Shown: positions 27,201-42,000 of the stretch, piece by piece
Position numbering within the stretch: position 1 is the stretch's first letter
How the letters are laid out: every line of letters starts with the position of its first letter
DNA from: Microvelia longipes
Taxonomy: Eukaryota; Arthropoda; Insecta; Hemiptera; Veliidae
Assembly: GCA_018340805.1 (NCBI GenBank)
Contig: JACMZG010000008.1
Location: forward strand, 76,511,855-76,575,854
Length of the DNA stretch: 64,000 nucleotides
Reading direction: 5' to 3'
Program-made: the position numbers and the translations under genes
Notes under the pieces: model-generated
Told to the model about the DNA's origin: nothing
Database searches by the model: none
The model's input: the letters and a program-made list of their open reading frames with translations, nothing else

Positions 27201-30200
27201 GAACTTTTTCTTATCACATCGGATTTGCTATGCTCATCCTCCCTGCTTCGGACTCACTTGTCCTCAGAATATACAATTTGTTAAATGTATGTAGTAGTAA
27301 TATGGGGGAGTGGTAGTAACTACCAGGCAAGTAGACCACTTTGTTGGGCCCTTTTTGCCAGCTCCTTATGAAGTGTCTACACCTTTTAATTTCAAGTGTA
27401 GGTATATTTCATATAATCTAGACAGAAGAGCCGTGAATTTCTATGGTTCCTCTCATGCTTTTTCAAGCAATCATACATATTTTCACTGACTCTTATAGTC
27501 TAGTGAAAACTGGGAACAACACGTGCTCTCACTGTTAAATCAAACCTCCACACACTTTAAACTACAAGGCAGAAACAGTTTATAATGAATCTACAATGAG
27601 GGTCCTAAATTTTGCCTATACCCAGTTTCATTTAGGGTAAGGGATCTTTAATGAGTACCTAACAACGCACACTCGAGGCTACTGGCTTTACTCCCTTCTG
27701 AAGGACGTGGACGCAGAATTTTTATCCCTTTCATAAAAATCCTAAAGGCCCATGCTGGGATTGAACCCATGACTAAAGTCCATTCATTCTACCACTATAC
27801 CTTACCTTACGGTACCTTAACCACTATACCACTAAAAATAAGCATAATGGAGTTCCTAAGTTTCAAAAATGTATCTTTTACAGCTCAAAAATTAAGAGGA
27901 GGGGGGAGATTTTTAGACCACCCTGTATATACTGTCATTATAGCCATTTAAACACGAGTTAGTATAGGATACTTACTGTTTTTAGATGAGATGTTATGAG
28001 TGATATCAGAATTTTTGCTAATGTCCCAGAGTCTGATGGTGTAATCAGCGGACCCCGTGATAGCCATGTCTGGATGGATGGGACTGAACATACAACAGAC
28101 TACAGCACCATGGTGACCTTGCAACCAGCATAGCATTGTACCTTGCACCACATCCCATACCTATAGTATAGAACCAAAACATTACACATTTAGGTTTTAT
28201 AATACTAAACTTTTTAATCTTGGTTTAGGATTTTTTAAATAATAATAGTAAAAAAAATAAAATAAAATAAAGACTAATAATAATAGTTAAAATATATAAA
28301 ACTGTCTAATTATTAAAGTTCCATGGATGGAGGAGTGGTCCTGCTAATAATCTAAGTTGTCGAAGCAATGTATCCGGGAATAAAAAAAATAGTACAAAAT
28401 AATAATAAGAAAAATGTAACTACTGCACAGGATTGGGCTCCTGTTGTTCTCTTGTTAATTTGTTTTCATAAAAACAACAAAAACATACCCCCATAAATTC
28501 TGACAAACGTCATTAAGTCAGGTTAATATTTCACCATAAATTTTTCATAAAAACATCAGGCCTGTTTGGGCCATATATTGATTTTAGCCCATAGTTTCAT
28601 ACCATTCAGAGCAAATGTTGAAATTTTATTGTGAGACAACATTCCTCTCCACTGCTTTTAGCATAAACTCTGCAACAACCTAACTAGCTTTAAGTATACA
28701 GCACAATTAAAAGAAATTCTAAATATTAATACAGAGTAACAAAGAATATCAAAAAGTTTTTTGGAAGTTTTGCCAATGAAAAAAACTTGCTTGTTTGTTA
28801 AAGCAATTATTTCAAGAAAGCTTTATGCAATTATTTCAAGAAGCCTTTATGCAATTTTTAAAAATGTTGAGCATGAGCAATCATATGAGGAGCTCCACTC
28901 TGAATAAACAGAATATATTTTTTCTTCATTATTTAAGGTATATTTTAAAAAAAATTGGTTTGAAGCAGCACACAATGAGTCAGGTTTCTCAAGTATGGCT
29001 CCTGAACTATAAAATAGTTAATTTTATTTATTATCAAATATAATAATTAATTTTAGTAATAGATATACCTGAGAAGTATAATCATAAGAAGCAGTTATTA
29101 ATCTTCCATTAATATGAGGACTCCACATTACACTGACAACTTTCTCGCTGTGGTCTCCCAGGCTACGCACTGTCTCTACACCTGGGTAATAAAAAACTTC
29201 ATTATAATATTTCTTGCTAAAAAACCCTTTACGTACTTTTAAGTATTATAAAATACTTATAGCAAATTTTCTTTGAAAAAAAAATCGCTAATGAAATGTC
29301 TCATGTGGAGGGGTGGGGGAATGGGAGTGTCAGAAATCCATTATTACTTAATCCTTAATATTATGGCTTAACATTTTCTGGCAGTAAAAAAAGTCTTAAT
29401 TTATGTTTTTTGAGATGCTGAATCAAATAAAGCTGGTCGGAAGTAAATGCGACCACTTTAAGTGACCAAAAAGTTGAAAAAACAGTGGTAAATCACCAGA
29501 TAACATGAATACAGTTGATAAACAACATATATTGAGTAGGGTGACATTTTCTATGTTTTTGGGGTTTCTGAATCCAATAAAACCGGTCCGGAGTCGATAA
29601 GACTACTCAATGCTAAAGTTCCTAGGTTCAAATCTTGGTACCGGCACAAATTTTTATCATCATATTTACAGTTTATAATTTCAAAGTAATTTTGGCGAGG
29701 AGGTCTGCAAACAAATTTTCTTAGAAAAGCGTGCTTTCTTGGAATTTTTTTAGAAATACGTGCTTTCTTGGAATTTTCTTAGAAATGCATGCTTTCTTGG
29801 AATTTTCTTAGAAATGCATGCTTTCTTGGAATTTTCTTAGAAATGTGTGCTTTCTTGGAATTTTCTTAGAAATGTGTGCTTCTTTCTGTGTGCTTCTTGG
29901 AATTTTCTTAGAAATGCGTGCTTTCTTGTTTACCAATCCAATTAGTTTTTGGTATTGTAATTGTTACTTAATTTTTCCAAATTTTTCAATGAAAATGAGC
30001 TAAAAATTAGCATAAACTGGGCTTTAAATGACAGTGAATAATGCTGTGCCATGTAGTGTATAATCCTATGGGACAAATATGCATATTTTTTTAAACAATT
30101 AAAAAAAAAATAATTCTCATTAGAATTTTTATGGTAATATCTATGTGGACAGCCTCCTTACTAACGTATTACTGTGCCCCTCTATGACACCTGTGGATGA

Positions 30201-33200
30201 CTAGATTAATTGGGGTCGAGGCCCTCGATTAATCTAATAAGTGAAAGTTTCCAGGTTCGCTTGTTGTAACTTAAAGATGCAAGGATTCAGATATTTTTAT
30301 TTTATTTTATAGTAAAACAAAAATAAGTAATAGCTAGAGGGTTTGTTAACATGTAAAACAAATGGACCCCAGAGAACACAATGTGAAACCCATAGCATAT
30401 CTGATAAAAATTACATACTTCCTTACTTGGTCTGCATGTTACTCTAATGTATGTATAATTTTCTATGTTAACATGGCCCAAGCCACTATAATATTATTAT
30501 TTTGTATTTTAGTGGCATGTATTTCTCTTTTTTGTTGTATTTTTTTTGCATGTATCTTGGACTGGATAATTTGTCTGTTAATGAAGATTTGTTTAATAAG
30601 TAAGGAATGCGTGAAAGGTTTGTTCTCAAGCAAATAAAATTACTGTGCCCCTCAAAAATTGTAATCATCTTCTCTAGTGGATCTAAATTATGGAGGAACA
30701 AAGAGACTAATACTATTAGAGGGAAGAAACAACAGTTCTTATCATTTCTTGGGTAGCTAGGTGCCGTAACGGGACATTGGTGATGTCATTTTTTTATTTT
30801 TCATAATAATTACATTTTCATGTAAATATTACATTATTTTTTGACTATTTTGTTTTAAATCAAGAAAAATGAATTTAAAATAAATTTTAATTATTATCTA
30901 TTGCATGTATTCTTTAATTGTCTGTGTTGAATAAAGTGGTTTAATGTTGCATCACTGAAAAATGTCCGCCGTTTGTAGAGTGTGTGCCTTAAAAGGGGTT
31001 GTAGAGGAGTGGAGAAGTATCTAGTCTCTCTCTTGGGAGACTATAGTAGGGGTAAGTACAGTTACGGCACCTATGGAAACTGTCTCACTTCCAGACCCCT
31101 TATCACTGTGTAAATCGGGTTCTGTACTCCCTCTAATAGTATTAGTCTCTTAGTGGAGGAATGATGGCAGTTCCCAGATATTGCTATGGCGGTATATATT
31201 GCTATAAATTTGCCCAATTATTTAGTCTGAGGACAAGCGAGGCGTGTCTGAAGCAGGAGGATAAGCGTAGCGAATCCAATGTTTTATAGATATAATCTTA
31301 CAAGTAGATCAGATCATTCTATCTCAGAATTCTCCAAATAGCTAAGACATGATGAATTGTTGTCTACTGGCAGATGAATATTTTTTATTGATGTCATAGG
31401 TTAGAAAGCATAGCACTTACTTGATCTAGTAACAGATATAATCTGAATGTTATCTGAAGCACTGGCAAGCCAAGATGAATACTGACTGTGACATGACTCA
31501 GATGTCACTGTGGCAGGATGCCAAGCCAGGCACTGCACAAGTTTCTTATGAGCAAATATAGTGTGGATGTAGTCAAAGTCTGAACCACCTACCACGTACA
31601 CAGACCTACAAATAAAACACATACTATAATTTAACACACAGCTAAAGTCAATTGACAGTCCACCAAAATCTCAATGCTTTACACCCTCTTTTTTAACAAA
31701 ACAAATCCCTCCAAAAAAATTCCCTACTCTCTGGCAACCCTGCAAGTCAGGTTATGTTTTGAATTCTATTATTTGTTTTTATTTGATATCATATTTTTTT
31801 ATTTTTTAAACATTATTTATTTAATTTTTAAACAGGAATATTGTTGTATCTTATAAATTTATCAACTATGTGTTGCTTTTAATTTGTTCTGAAAGTATTA
31901 ATTAAGTGGATTTATTCATTTATTTATAATTTACGGCGTGAGCCAGTATACAAAAATCAAGTTGTTAATTACCTAATGCAATGGATCATAATAGTTCTAT
32001 GATAAAATTTTATTTAAATCGTCAGCTATAATTATTTTTTTCCAAAACAAACTTTTTTTTGTCAAGTTTGTATAATTGAATGTGTATTGTTACATATTAT
32101 AGAATTTATATGACACAATATCCATTCATGACTAAAAAAATTCAAGACTGTCATCTATTGAAAGACATGGCATTATCCAAAGAAATGCTGTCTTTTAGTT
32201 AACAGAGCCAAGACCCTGCTCTGTACTCAAAAGCAAGAAATGCTTGAAGAATACATCATTGTTCAAGCGTCAAATATAGGCACTCAGATCATTTTACAAC
32301 TCTGCAACAATTGGATGAATTGAACAGATTGGAGTGAAACGAAATGAACTCAAACAGATCAATATGCACAATGAGGGAAATAAAAACGACCTGAGGTTAC
32401 AAATGTTTACAACCAGTGTTGCCTTTTTATGATTTTATTTATGAAAAAGGTATTTTTTGTACCGAGGTTGGCATGAGATGGAGGAAGAAGGGGTACGGTC
32501 GGTCTAAACCAATAGAATTCTTTCCCTCTCACATTTTTGGCGTGCTGTCAATTGACTTTAGATGCGTGTTATATTATTGATGCATCTAATCATGCTGGAT
32601 CAAGCAGGTGAGGTGAGTCACCTGATTTGGATGACTATTTTATTTATACTGCATATATCAACATATATGAACTCAGATTTCTTCACCTGATCCAAGTGGT
32701 CAAACCTACTTTGCAGAGTCATCAAAAATTTAAAAAATAGTAAAAATCAAACATTTGGATAAGCATGGCATTCAAATGACGAGTGAAGTGTGCCATTGTA
32801 AGGAAAAGTACCGAGGTACCTGTACCTGATTTTTACATCTAAATCTTATAAAACAACACACTGCATTAAAAGGAATTCAGGCCTACAGCCCATAGCAAAA
32901 ATGTGTTGTTTTGAGTTATTTAATTTTACACGTATAGGTAAAATTTTTACACGCCCAAATAGATATAACTTTTTAAGTACTCATGGATGATGACATCATA
33001 ATTAAGTTATTGGCCACTATATGCTCCACTTAAAATGGTCCCATTATCCTGTAACTAGTCACTATTGTTTCAGAAGGCCCACAAATTTAGGAGGAAGACA
33101 GATTTGTTGGCCTGCTTAGCTTGCTGTGATCTACAAAAACCATGATTATTAAAATAGGCTTCGTAACCTCCATAACATCTTGCTACATTCCAAGTTTCAT

Positions 33201-36056
33201 TTCGATTAGAGAAAGCCTTTAAGAGTTATTGTTTCAATATGCAAGAGTACAAACTGTTACATAAATACTTTACCAAAGTTTTGAATTATACAGAGAAATT
33301 ACACAAAATATGATATTGATAATTTGGTTGACAGTTTCAAAGTGGAGAAGTTTAACTAGTAATCTCATGACATTTCTACATAAAACCTTTATTAATTCAT
33401 TCAGTGAAAAAGACTCAATCACAATAATTATGTTTTTCCTAACTTTCTCACCCGTTCCTCTCTCCTCTTAAACTATTTAAAATTGATCAACTATTTTTTT
33501 GTACAGTATTTAATCATTTCATGAGCAAATATAAAAAAATGCCAATTCACTATTGTACAAAATATTTAGGCTTAGGTCCAACAAATTCAATGAATGCTGC
33601 TGTTAGTCTCTCGGTGCCACCAACATTTTCTGTGCTAATAGTACCACCCGCTAAAGCATCATAAGTGTGACCAACATGTCCGGCGCCAACAGTGCCAGCC
33701 GTAATAGCTGGCATAATGCAGTGAGCACTAAGTGTAATGCTCAGTAGAGCATCATCAGTGGCACCAACATATTCCTTGTCAACAGATTCAGCAGCTGCAG
33801 TACTTAGCAGAGGATCATTAGTGCCAGCAACATATTCCTTGTCAACACACCTAATTGTTAGATAAGTGTATTAATTGTAGATAGACACAACTAATTGTAA
33901 ATAAATAGGGGTATTTAAAGTACCTTGTTAGACCATTTTTCTAAAATAAGGATAGTAATAAGATAAAGAAGACAACATATAATTACCCATTATCATTTCC
34001 AATAGCAGCTAATGACTTATCGTGATTAAAAGCCAGATCTGTCCTGATAAGGGTTTTAGTGAGATTGGAAGCTGTATCACATTTCTTAAGTAGTTCTTGA
34101 AGAGGTTCAGGCTCTGAACAACAGAAAAAAAAGAAAGTAAAATAAAAGTAATATGGCAGGCATTGAATGTGACATGTATGCTAAACCAATTACATAGTAA
34201 AAATAATATGTCAGGCATTGAATGTGACATGTATGCTTAACCATTTACATAGTAAACCATAGCTACATGATTTATGGCATGGGACTATATTGTGACACTC
34301 TAATGTAAACTTAGGAGTTGCAAGTTCAAATACACAATGTCTACATAGTAGATAAATTAATCTCGAAGCTTTGCATGTGGACATCCGTTTGAGTGCACTT
34401 AATTTATACCTTTTTACATAGAAAATTTTACTTATTGGAGTGAATCTGATTGGCTATGTGAGGACATGTGTATGCCTGTCTAACCATGTGGTCACATGAG
34501 CTCACATAAACACTATAATATGTGCACTATGTGCATGCATGTGATCATGATTGTGTTAACATATTAGTAAGAAAAAATCATATGTGGCGAGGCAAAATGC
34601 AATTCGGCCAATTTAATGTGAGCATGTTTGATGTCACTAAAACTCGGATATTAACATCGAGTTAAAGGCTACTTTAATTATATTTATAATTATTATAGTT
34701 AACACGACTATCAATCTATGGCTTAACAAGAAATATACATAGTTCGCTCGACGCGCAATGTGCCTTTTTGCCATATTATTTACTATGTGATTGTGAGGCA
34801 TATGATATGGCCATTAACATCTCAAAACGATTACATAGTAAAATAATGCTCATAGACTGGGCCATTTTGCACTCAGTGACATGTATATGTGATCCTTTAA
34901 ATCCATTTACCTTATATCTGGTTAAAGGTAACATTACATATTAAGTCACATTGAGTCAGGACATTGGGCCTCTGCACGTGACTAGCTCCAGTTATATGTG
35001 TCTTTAAACCAATTAATAGTAAAAATATAATTTACAATTCATGTAATTTGTATTTGGCAGAAGGCATTGCCCCCCCCCCCCCTCCTCCCCCCCCCCCTTA
35101 AGCATACCCCTCCCCCCCCTCCCCCCCTCCCCTCCCCACCACCCCCCCTCCCCCCTCCCCCCCCCCCCCCCCCCTCCACCTCGCCCCCTCCCTCCCTCAC
35201 CTCCTCACTCTTCTTTACTCACCTCCCCTGCCCGCCCCTCCCCTCTCCCCCTCTCCCCCTCTCCCGCTCACCTCCCTCCACACCCCACCCCCCACCATCG
35301 CCTGCATACTTATTTTTTACCCCCCCCCCACCCCACCCCTCCCCTCACACCATGGCCCCCTAAAGCATACATGTCAAGTCGCAATGCCTGCACTACCCCG
35401 TCTATTCCCCCCTTTCCCCACCTACCCTCTCTGTGTTCACCACCCTCCTCCCGCCCTTTATCCCCTTCCCCTCCCCCTCAAACCCCCCCCACCCTACCCC
35501 CACCCCCCCCTCTACCGACTCCTCCTCCCACCCCACCCCCCCCCACTCCTCCACACACACCCCCCCCCACCCCCCCCTCCCCCCTCCTCCCCCACCACCC
35601 CCCCACCCCACCTCCCACCTACTCCTCCACCCCCCCACCACCCCCCCCCCCCCATACCCCACCCCCCCTCCCCCCCACCACCACTCTCACACTCCCTCCC
35701 ATGCAATGCTTGCCATATCTATATTTACTATGTAAATGGTTAAGATAATTCACATGCAATGCCTCGCACCCCTCCCGTATTTTGACTATTGTTTAAATCC
35801 GTCTCACCACTCACACGCTCTCCACCGCAATGCCTTGCCACTCTCCACTCCCTCTCTCTATCATATTTGCCTCACACTCTCGCCCGCCCCTCCTCCCCTC
35901 ACACGCCATAATCTCAGTGCACCACTCTCCCCACCTCACTCCATCTCCTCTCTCTGGCTCTCCCCCTCTCTCACCACTCCCCACCGCCTCCTCCACCTCC
36001 CACCTCCTCCACTCACCCCGCCACCGCGCACACCCCCCCCACCCCCCCCCCCCCCC

Positions 36057-36087
<31 letters not shown>

Positions 36088-39000
36088 ATTGCATGGAATG
36101 TATGCTTAACCATTTACATAGTCAAAATAATGCAGCATTCATGTGACATGTATGCTTAACCAATTACATAGTTAAAATATAATATGGAGGCATTGCATGT
36201 GACATGATGCTTAACCAATTACATAGTAAAAATAATATGGCAGGCATTGCACGTGACATGTATGCTTAACCATTTACATAGTAAAAATAATATGGCAGGC
36301 ATTGCATTGTTGACATGTATGGCTTAACCAATTACATAGTAAAAAAAGTATGGCAGCATTGCATGTGACATGTATGCTTAACCATTTACATAGTAAAAAT
36401 AATATGGCAGGCATTGCATGTGACATGTATGCTTAACCAATTACATAGTAAAAATAATATGGCAGGCATTGCACGTGACATGTATGCTTAACCAATTACA
36501 TAGTAAAAATAATATGGCAGGCATTGCATGAGACATGTATGCTTAACCATTTACATAGTCAAAATAATATGGCAGGCATTGCATGTGACATGTAATGCTT
36601 AACCAAATTACATAGTAAATATAATATGGCAGGCATTGCATTGACATGTATGCTTAACCAATTACATAGTAAAAATAATATGGCAGGCATTGCACGTGAC
36701 ATGTATGCTTAACCAATTACATAGTAAATATAATATGGCAGGCATTGCACGTGACATTGTATGCTTAACCAATTACATAGTAAAAATATATGGCAGGCAT
36801 TGCACGTGACTGTATGCTTAACCATTTTACATAGTAAAAGACCCACAAAAATTTAACTTAAAAAAGCATGATACAATTTACTAATGAGGAAAAGTCAATC
36901 AGCACAGAGCTAATTTGAAAAAAACTGTAAAAAAGGAAACTGGTTGTTTTTTAATGCAATAAATGCCGGCCCACAGGCTGCTTGGCAACCCAGGGCCTCC
37001 CTTTGGCTGATTCGTAGCCATATTTGTTGTGGCTGTGTGTCGACCTCTTCATAATTTTCTTTAAAAAATGACAATATTTAAACCGAAACCATTAATATTT
37101 ACACTATATTACCTTTATCATGAAGTGCTGGGTTGTATTGAGCAATCTCACCATCGCCCACAGAAAACAGCGCCATCTTGAAATTATCATCTGCAAAACA
37201 ATCATAAAATATTAAGATTAAACCATTATTTCATTTCAAGTCATAAATTTGTAACATTCACCTCTGTTTTGGCAGGTCATGGGTCCCCTGGTATATAACA
37301 CACAGTGGTTCCTTCAATAGCTCTTATTATGGGTTATTTGTATAATAATACTTATTTTTGATGTCTCATATAGCTGAATGATTTGTCATTATTCTTGATG
37401 TTTGTTAATTATTATTATTTTCTTGGTCATATATAGAACTTGGCCCCTTCCTTATCATTTCTATTTAATTTTGGATGTGAGCTAATTAACCAATGACATA
37501 AGTCCCAAGAATGACATTAGGTTTGTTCAGAACATGAACTGGAGTACACTACTCTACTCTATTATTCGCTTTACACTCATTTTAGCAAATTTTGGAAGAA
37601 AAAATGAGTTTATGAGGTTGGGGTCATGGAGGGGGAGCTAACAAATACCTAGCTAAACAAAATAAATAATAATAATTTACAATATATTTACATTTTTGTT
37701 TAATTGAAAATGTGGATATTTTACAGGATCTGTAAAATCCTTGAACTTCAGTGAAAAAAATCATGTTTTATTTACCTATAGTCCGACACATGGCTAAAAT
37801 CAATTGACAGCGCACCAAAAATCTGTGAGGGAAAGAATTCTATTGGTTCAGACCGACCCCGCTCTTTCCCCCTCCACCTCATGCCAACCTCGGTATAAAA
37901 AAATACCTTTTTCGTAAATAAAATCATAAAAAGGCAACACTGGTTGTAAATATTTGTAACCTCGCGTCGTTTTTATTTTCCCCTCATTGTGCATATTGGT
38001 CTGTTTGAGTTCATTTCGTTTCACTCCAATCTGTTCAATTCATCCAATTGTTGCAGAGTTATAAAATGATCTGAGTGCCTATTTGAGGCTGAACAATGAT
38101 GTATTCTTCAGCATTTCTTGCTATTTGAGTACAGCGCAGTTCTGTGCTCTGTCAACCAAAAAGACAGCATTTTTTTTGAAAATGCCATGTCTTTCAATAG
38201 ATGACCAGTCTTGAATGCATATTGTGTCATATTATTTTTATAATATGAAACAATAAGCATTCAATTATACAAACTGATGCAAAAAGCAGTTTGTTTTGGA
38301 AAAAAGTAATTTATAGCTGGTAATTTATTTAAATCGTAAACTTATATCAAAGAAACTATTATGATCCATTGCATTACGTAATTAACAACTTTAACTCCAC
38401 TTAATTCATACTTCCCAAACAAATTTAAAGCAACACTTAGTTGGTAAATTTATAAGATACAACAATATTCCTTCTTAAAAAGTAAATAAATAATTATTAA
38501 AAATAAAAAAAAAAATACTATATCAAATAAAAACAAATAATAAAATTCAAAACATAACCTGACTTTCAGTGTTGCCAGAGTAGGGATTTTTTTTATTACA
38601 TAAAAGAAGGGATTTTTTTATTAAAAAAAGAGGGTTGAAAGCATTGTGATTTGGCGGGCTGTCAATTGATTTTAGCCGTGTTCGTATTATAAAGACAGAA
38701 GCTATTTACCTACCTACAGGGTAAGAGGGCAAGAGTGGGTCAATCTTCCAGGGTATAAAATTTATAATAACTTGCCAGATAAAATGAAACACTTAGACCT
38801 AAAGGATTATAAAGAAGAAGTAAAAAAAATATTTGATGCTCCGCTCTATGACCTTCAGGAATATTTTAACTTTAACTTTTAATTATGTATTTTTATTTAT
38901 TTGGACGCAACCTGTTGTTTAATTAGTTTAATTCAATGAAATAAAGATACCTTTTATTTTATTTTATTTACCTTACTTTTTGGTCAAATCATAAAAATTA

Positions 39001-42000
39001 TTTCTAATAATTTGAGTAAATATTTATCCTATTATTAATCTGCACCAACTTCTGTTAAAAACCATGAGGCCAATAGCAAGAGTTAAATAATTTTTGGTTA
39101 AATTAAGTTTCTACATCAAATCAAGTATGTTGAGACTAGTAAATCTAATTTCAGGTGATATTAGGCATTGTCATCACTAAAACAAGAGACGTATGATTTT
39201 TTCCTTTATTAAAGATAGTTCATATTAATAAAAAAAACAAATATTTGCTCAATAACAATTAATAATTTCAACAAAAAGTATGGTGAACAACAAGCACTTG
39301 ACAATTAATCACTGATAATTTATTATAAGCACAAAACATTTTATAACACAAAAATGATCACTATTGTTCGGTTTTATTAGTCTAAAATAGCATAGAGCTA
39401 AAAAATTATTTAATTTTGTTACAATTTGTTGATAACTCATAAATTATACTTATGACATGTGATAAGAGTTAATTTCCCACTAGACATTTATTTTACTCTA
39501 CTTTACTTGGTCTTTTCGGAGGAGTAAAAAGTGCAGTTTAGAGTAAGATTCGTCTCGCTCAAGATTTGTTATGAAACAAGGAGTAGTGCAGATTAGGGCA
39601 GTTTGTAGTAGAATCCAGGACGTGTCTGAACAGTTCTTACTCCAAGTTATTTACTCTAATGTATACTAGAGTAATGTGCCAAACACATAATTGATGTCAT
39701 TCTAATAGTTTCTTCTTAGAAACATGTTTTATTTGTTTTTAACAAAACAAATCTCAGTCTGCTTATTTGAAACAAAACTCAGTATGCTTATTTATTATGT
39801 AATGAGATAAATTTCAATACAATTGGATTATTTTAAGATTCATTTCGTTATTTTTTTTTGTTAACGATGTCATACAAAAATTATTTTCCATATAGCACAA
39901 CTAGACCTAAAGATTAAGTTTTGTTCCATGTTTCAACTCTCTAGCATAAACAAGCTGGGAATTTTGATGATATCATGCATGCACACATACAGACACATAA
40001 AAAGACCTGAAACTGATAATTTAAGTGAAATAATCCTGGTTTTGGATTTGAGTGCAAACACAATACTTTTCTTACATACTTATGGTATAAATAAGGAAAA
40101 GTAAATCAATTTCATAAATTAAAGCCTAATATAATCAAAAATATTTTTTTTTTGCAATTAGTGCCGGAAGCATCAGTTAGTAGCAGTATAACCTTGAGTA
40201 AGAGACAATTGAAAAATACCTTCATTATTGAGAACAGGTGGTGCCCAGATGAGAGAGTAAATACATTTCCTATGATACAGTCTGAGCAAAGTGGGCTGTT
40301 TGTTACCCGAAAGATCTATCAGTCCAACTCTACCTTCTCCTGTGCCAAATGCTAGTAGATTCTCTTGAGTAGGGTGCCACGCAATCTAGAATAATAACAG
40401 ACAAGCATTTTGTTAAAGAAACTCAGATTGAACTAAATCATGTTGAAAAGAACAGTTTTGTATCATAAAACAAGTCTTTCAATTGTAGCTTTGAATTGTA
40501 AGTGTTGAAAAATATCTGTCAACAGAAAAAGATACAAAATTTGGGGTTTTAACTAGTAAATTTAAGCACATCATATAAAAAAAAAAACAATGTAACAAGA
40601 CAATTATCCAATATAATTTTGTTAGAAAGTGATCTAAGTCTAAAGTATTATGTTCAGACTTGCTTGGGGTTGTCCTCAAAATTTCAGGTTTACCCAGCTT
40701 AATGTAGCATCACTTTAGCTCCGTTATCCTTGATCTCTAGGTCAACAAAAGTTATAACGCCCTAAGTAAAATCTGTTCAGTAGTTTAGGCCGAAGGTGTG
40801 TAAATGTATAAATGAAGAAGAATATGAATAAAAAGTCATAAAAAATACAATTTTTAAACTTATTTGAGTTCGACCAATTTGAATAAACTACTTTTTTATT
40901 CTTTACCAATAAGACGCGCCCTTCAACCTTTTGTATAATTGTATGTACCCAAGCGGAGCAGTTATTAACTACAGGTTAATTAGATAACAATTTCAGTGGT
41001 ACTTACAGCCATGACTTTGCTATTAATTTTACTCCAGTAGGTTTGCATTCCTTCAGTGTTAGGAGAACTTAGATTCCAAACATTTATCTTATTATCTCCC
41101 GTACCAATGGCTATCCTGCAAAATTTATTCATTAATTAATAAATAATATGCCGAACTGAGGAGTAAATTATTAAATATAAACAACAGTCTCTCCACTAAA
41201 TGTAACATTTATTTACAGAACCGGATTTTAACTGTAAAAAGCTATCACAAGTGTCCACAAACAATGTAAAAGATATATATCAATAATAATATAACAATAC
41301 AACCAAAAGAAACAAAAATACAAGTAAAAATGTGAAAAATAAAAAGAAATACAAAGAAATAAAATAAAAAAGAACACACCTTTAAGATGCAAAAGAAGAT
41401 GTACATATTAATGTTTTGTTTTATTAGAGACAGAAGCTTAAATCTGACAGGGGATCAGAGCATTAGTCAGCATCTTAGAATAATTCTATATATAGAAGGA
41501 GAAATGCTGCCCACCCTAACAGTATACAATTTATTACAACAAAGTTGGCAATACTTCCAGTTGCTGAATTATTAAGTTATATTATAAATTAATTATTGAT
41601 TATTTATAAAATACCAATATAAATATCGGTGTATTCGCAATTCAAAGTCCGTAGCAGCGCTACCGTCGCTGATAAGAAATTGATAACGGAAGGGTGGTCC
41701 TTGTTAAAGTCCTTATGGAAGTTTTTTGATTTTTCTTATTTGTGACAATTAATTCTTTTAATTTTTTATCAAAGTGCTTTAATTTAATAAATTTTAGGGT
41801 GTATGAACTCATTAGAATCACTATTTCGTTGAAAAATAGGGTTTTAATGGGTTGTCAAGAGTATTTAAATTGATGATAAGATGGTGCAAAATCAAATATA
41901 GTGTTTTTTTTTAGTTATTGTTAATCAATGTTACTTTAAATAATTTTAGTTTACACAAACACACAAAATTACCTTTTAATTGCATTGAATTGTTTAAATG

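Noticed and set aside
35067..36159. Several proline-rich plus-strand and glycine-rich minus-strand frames
   Set aside because: They are by-products of the C-rich tracts; there is no splice or homology support, and the tract itself may be artefactual.
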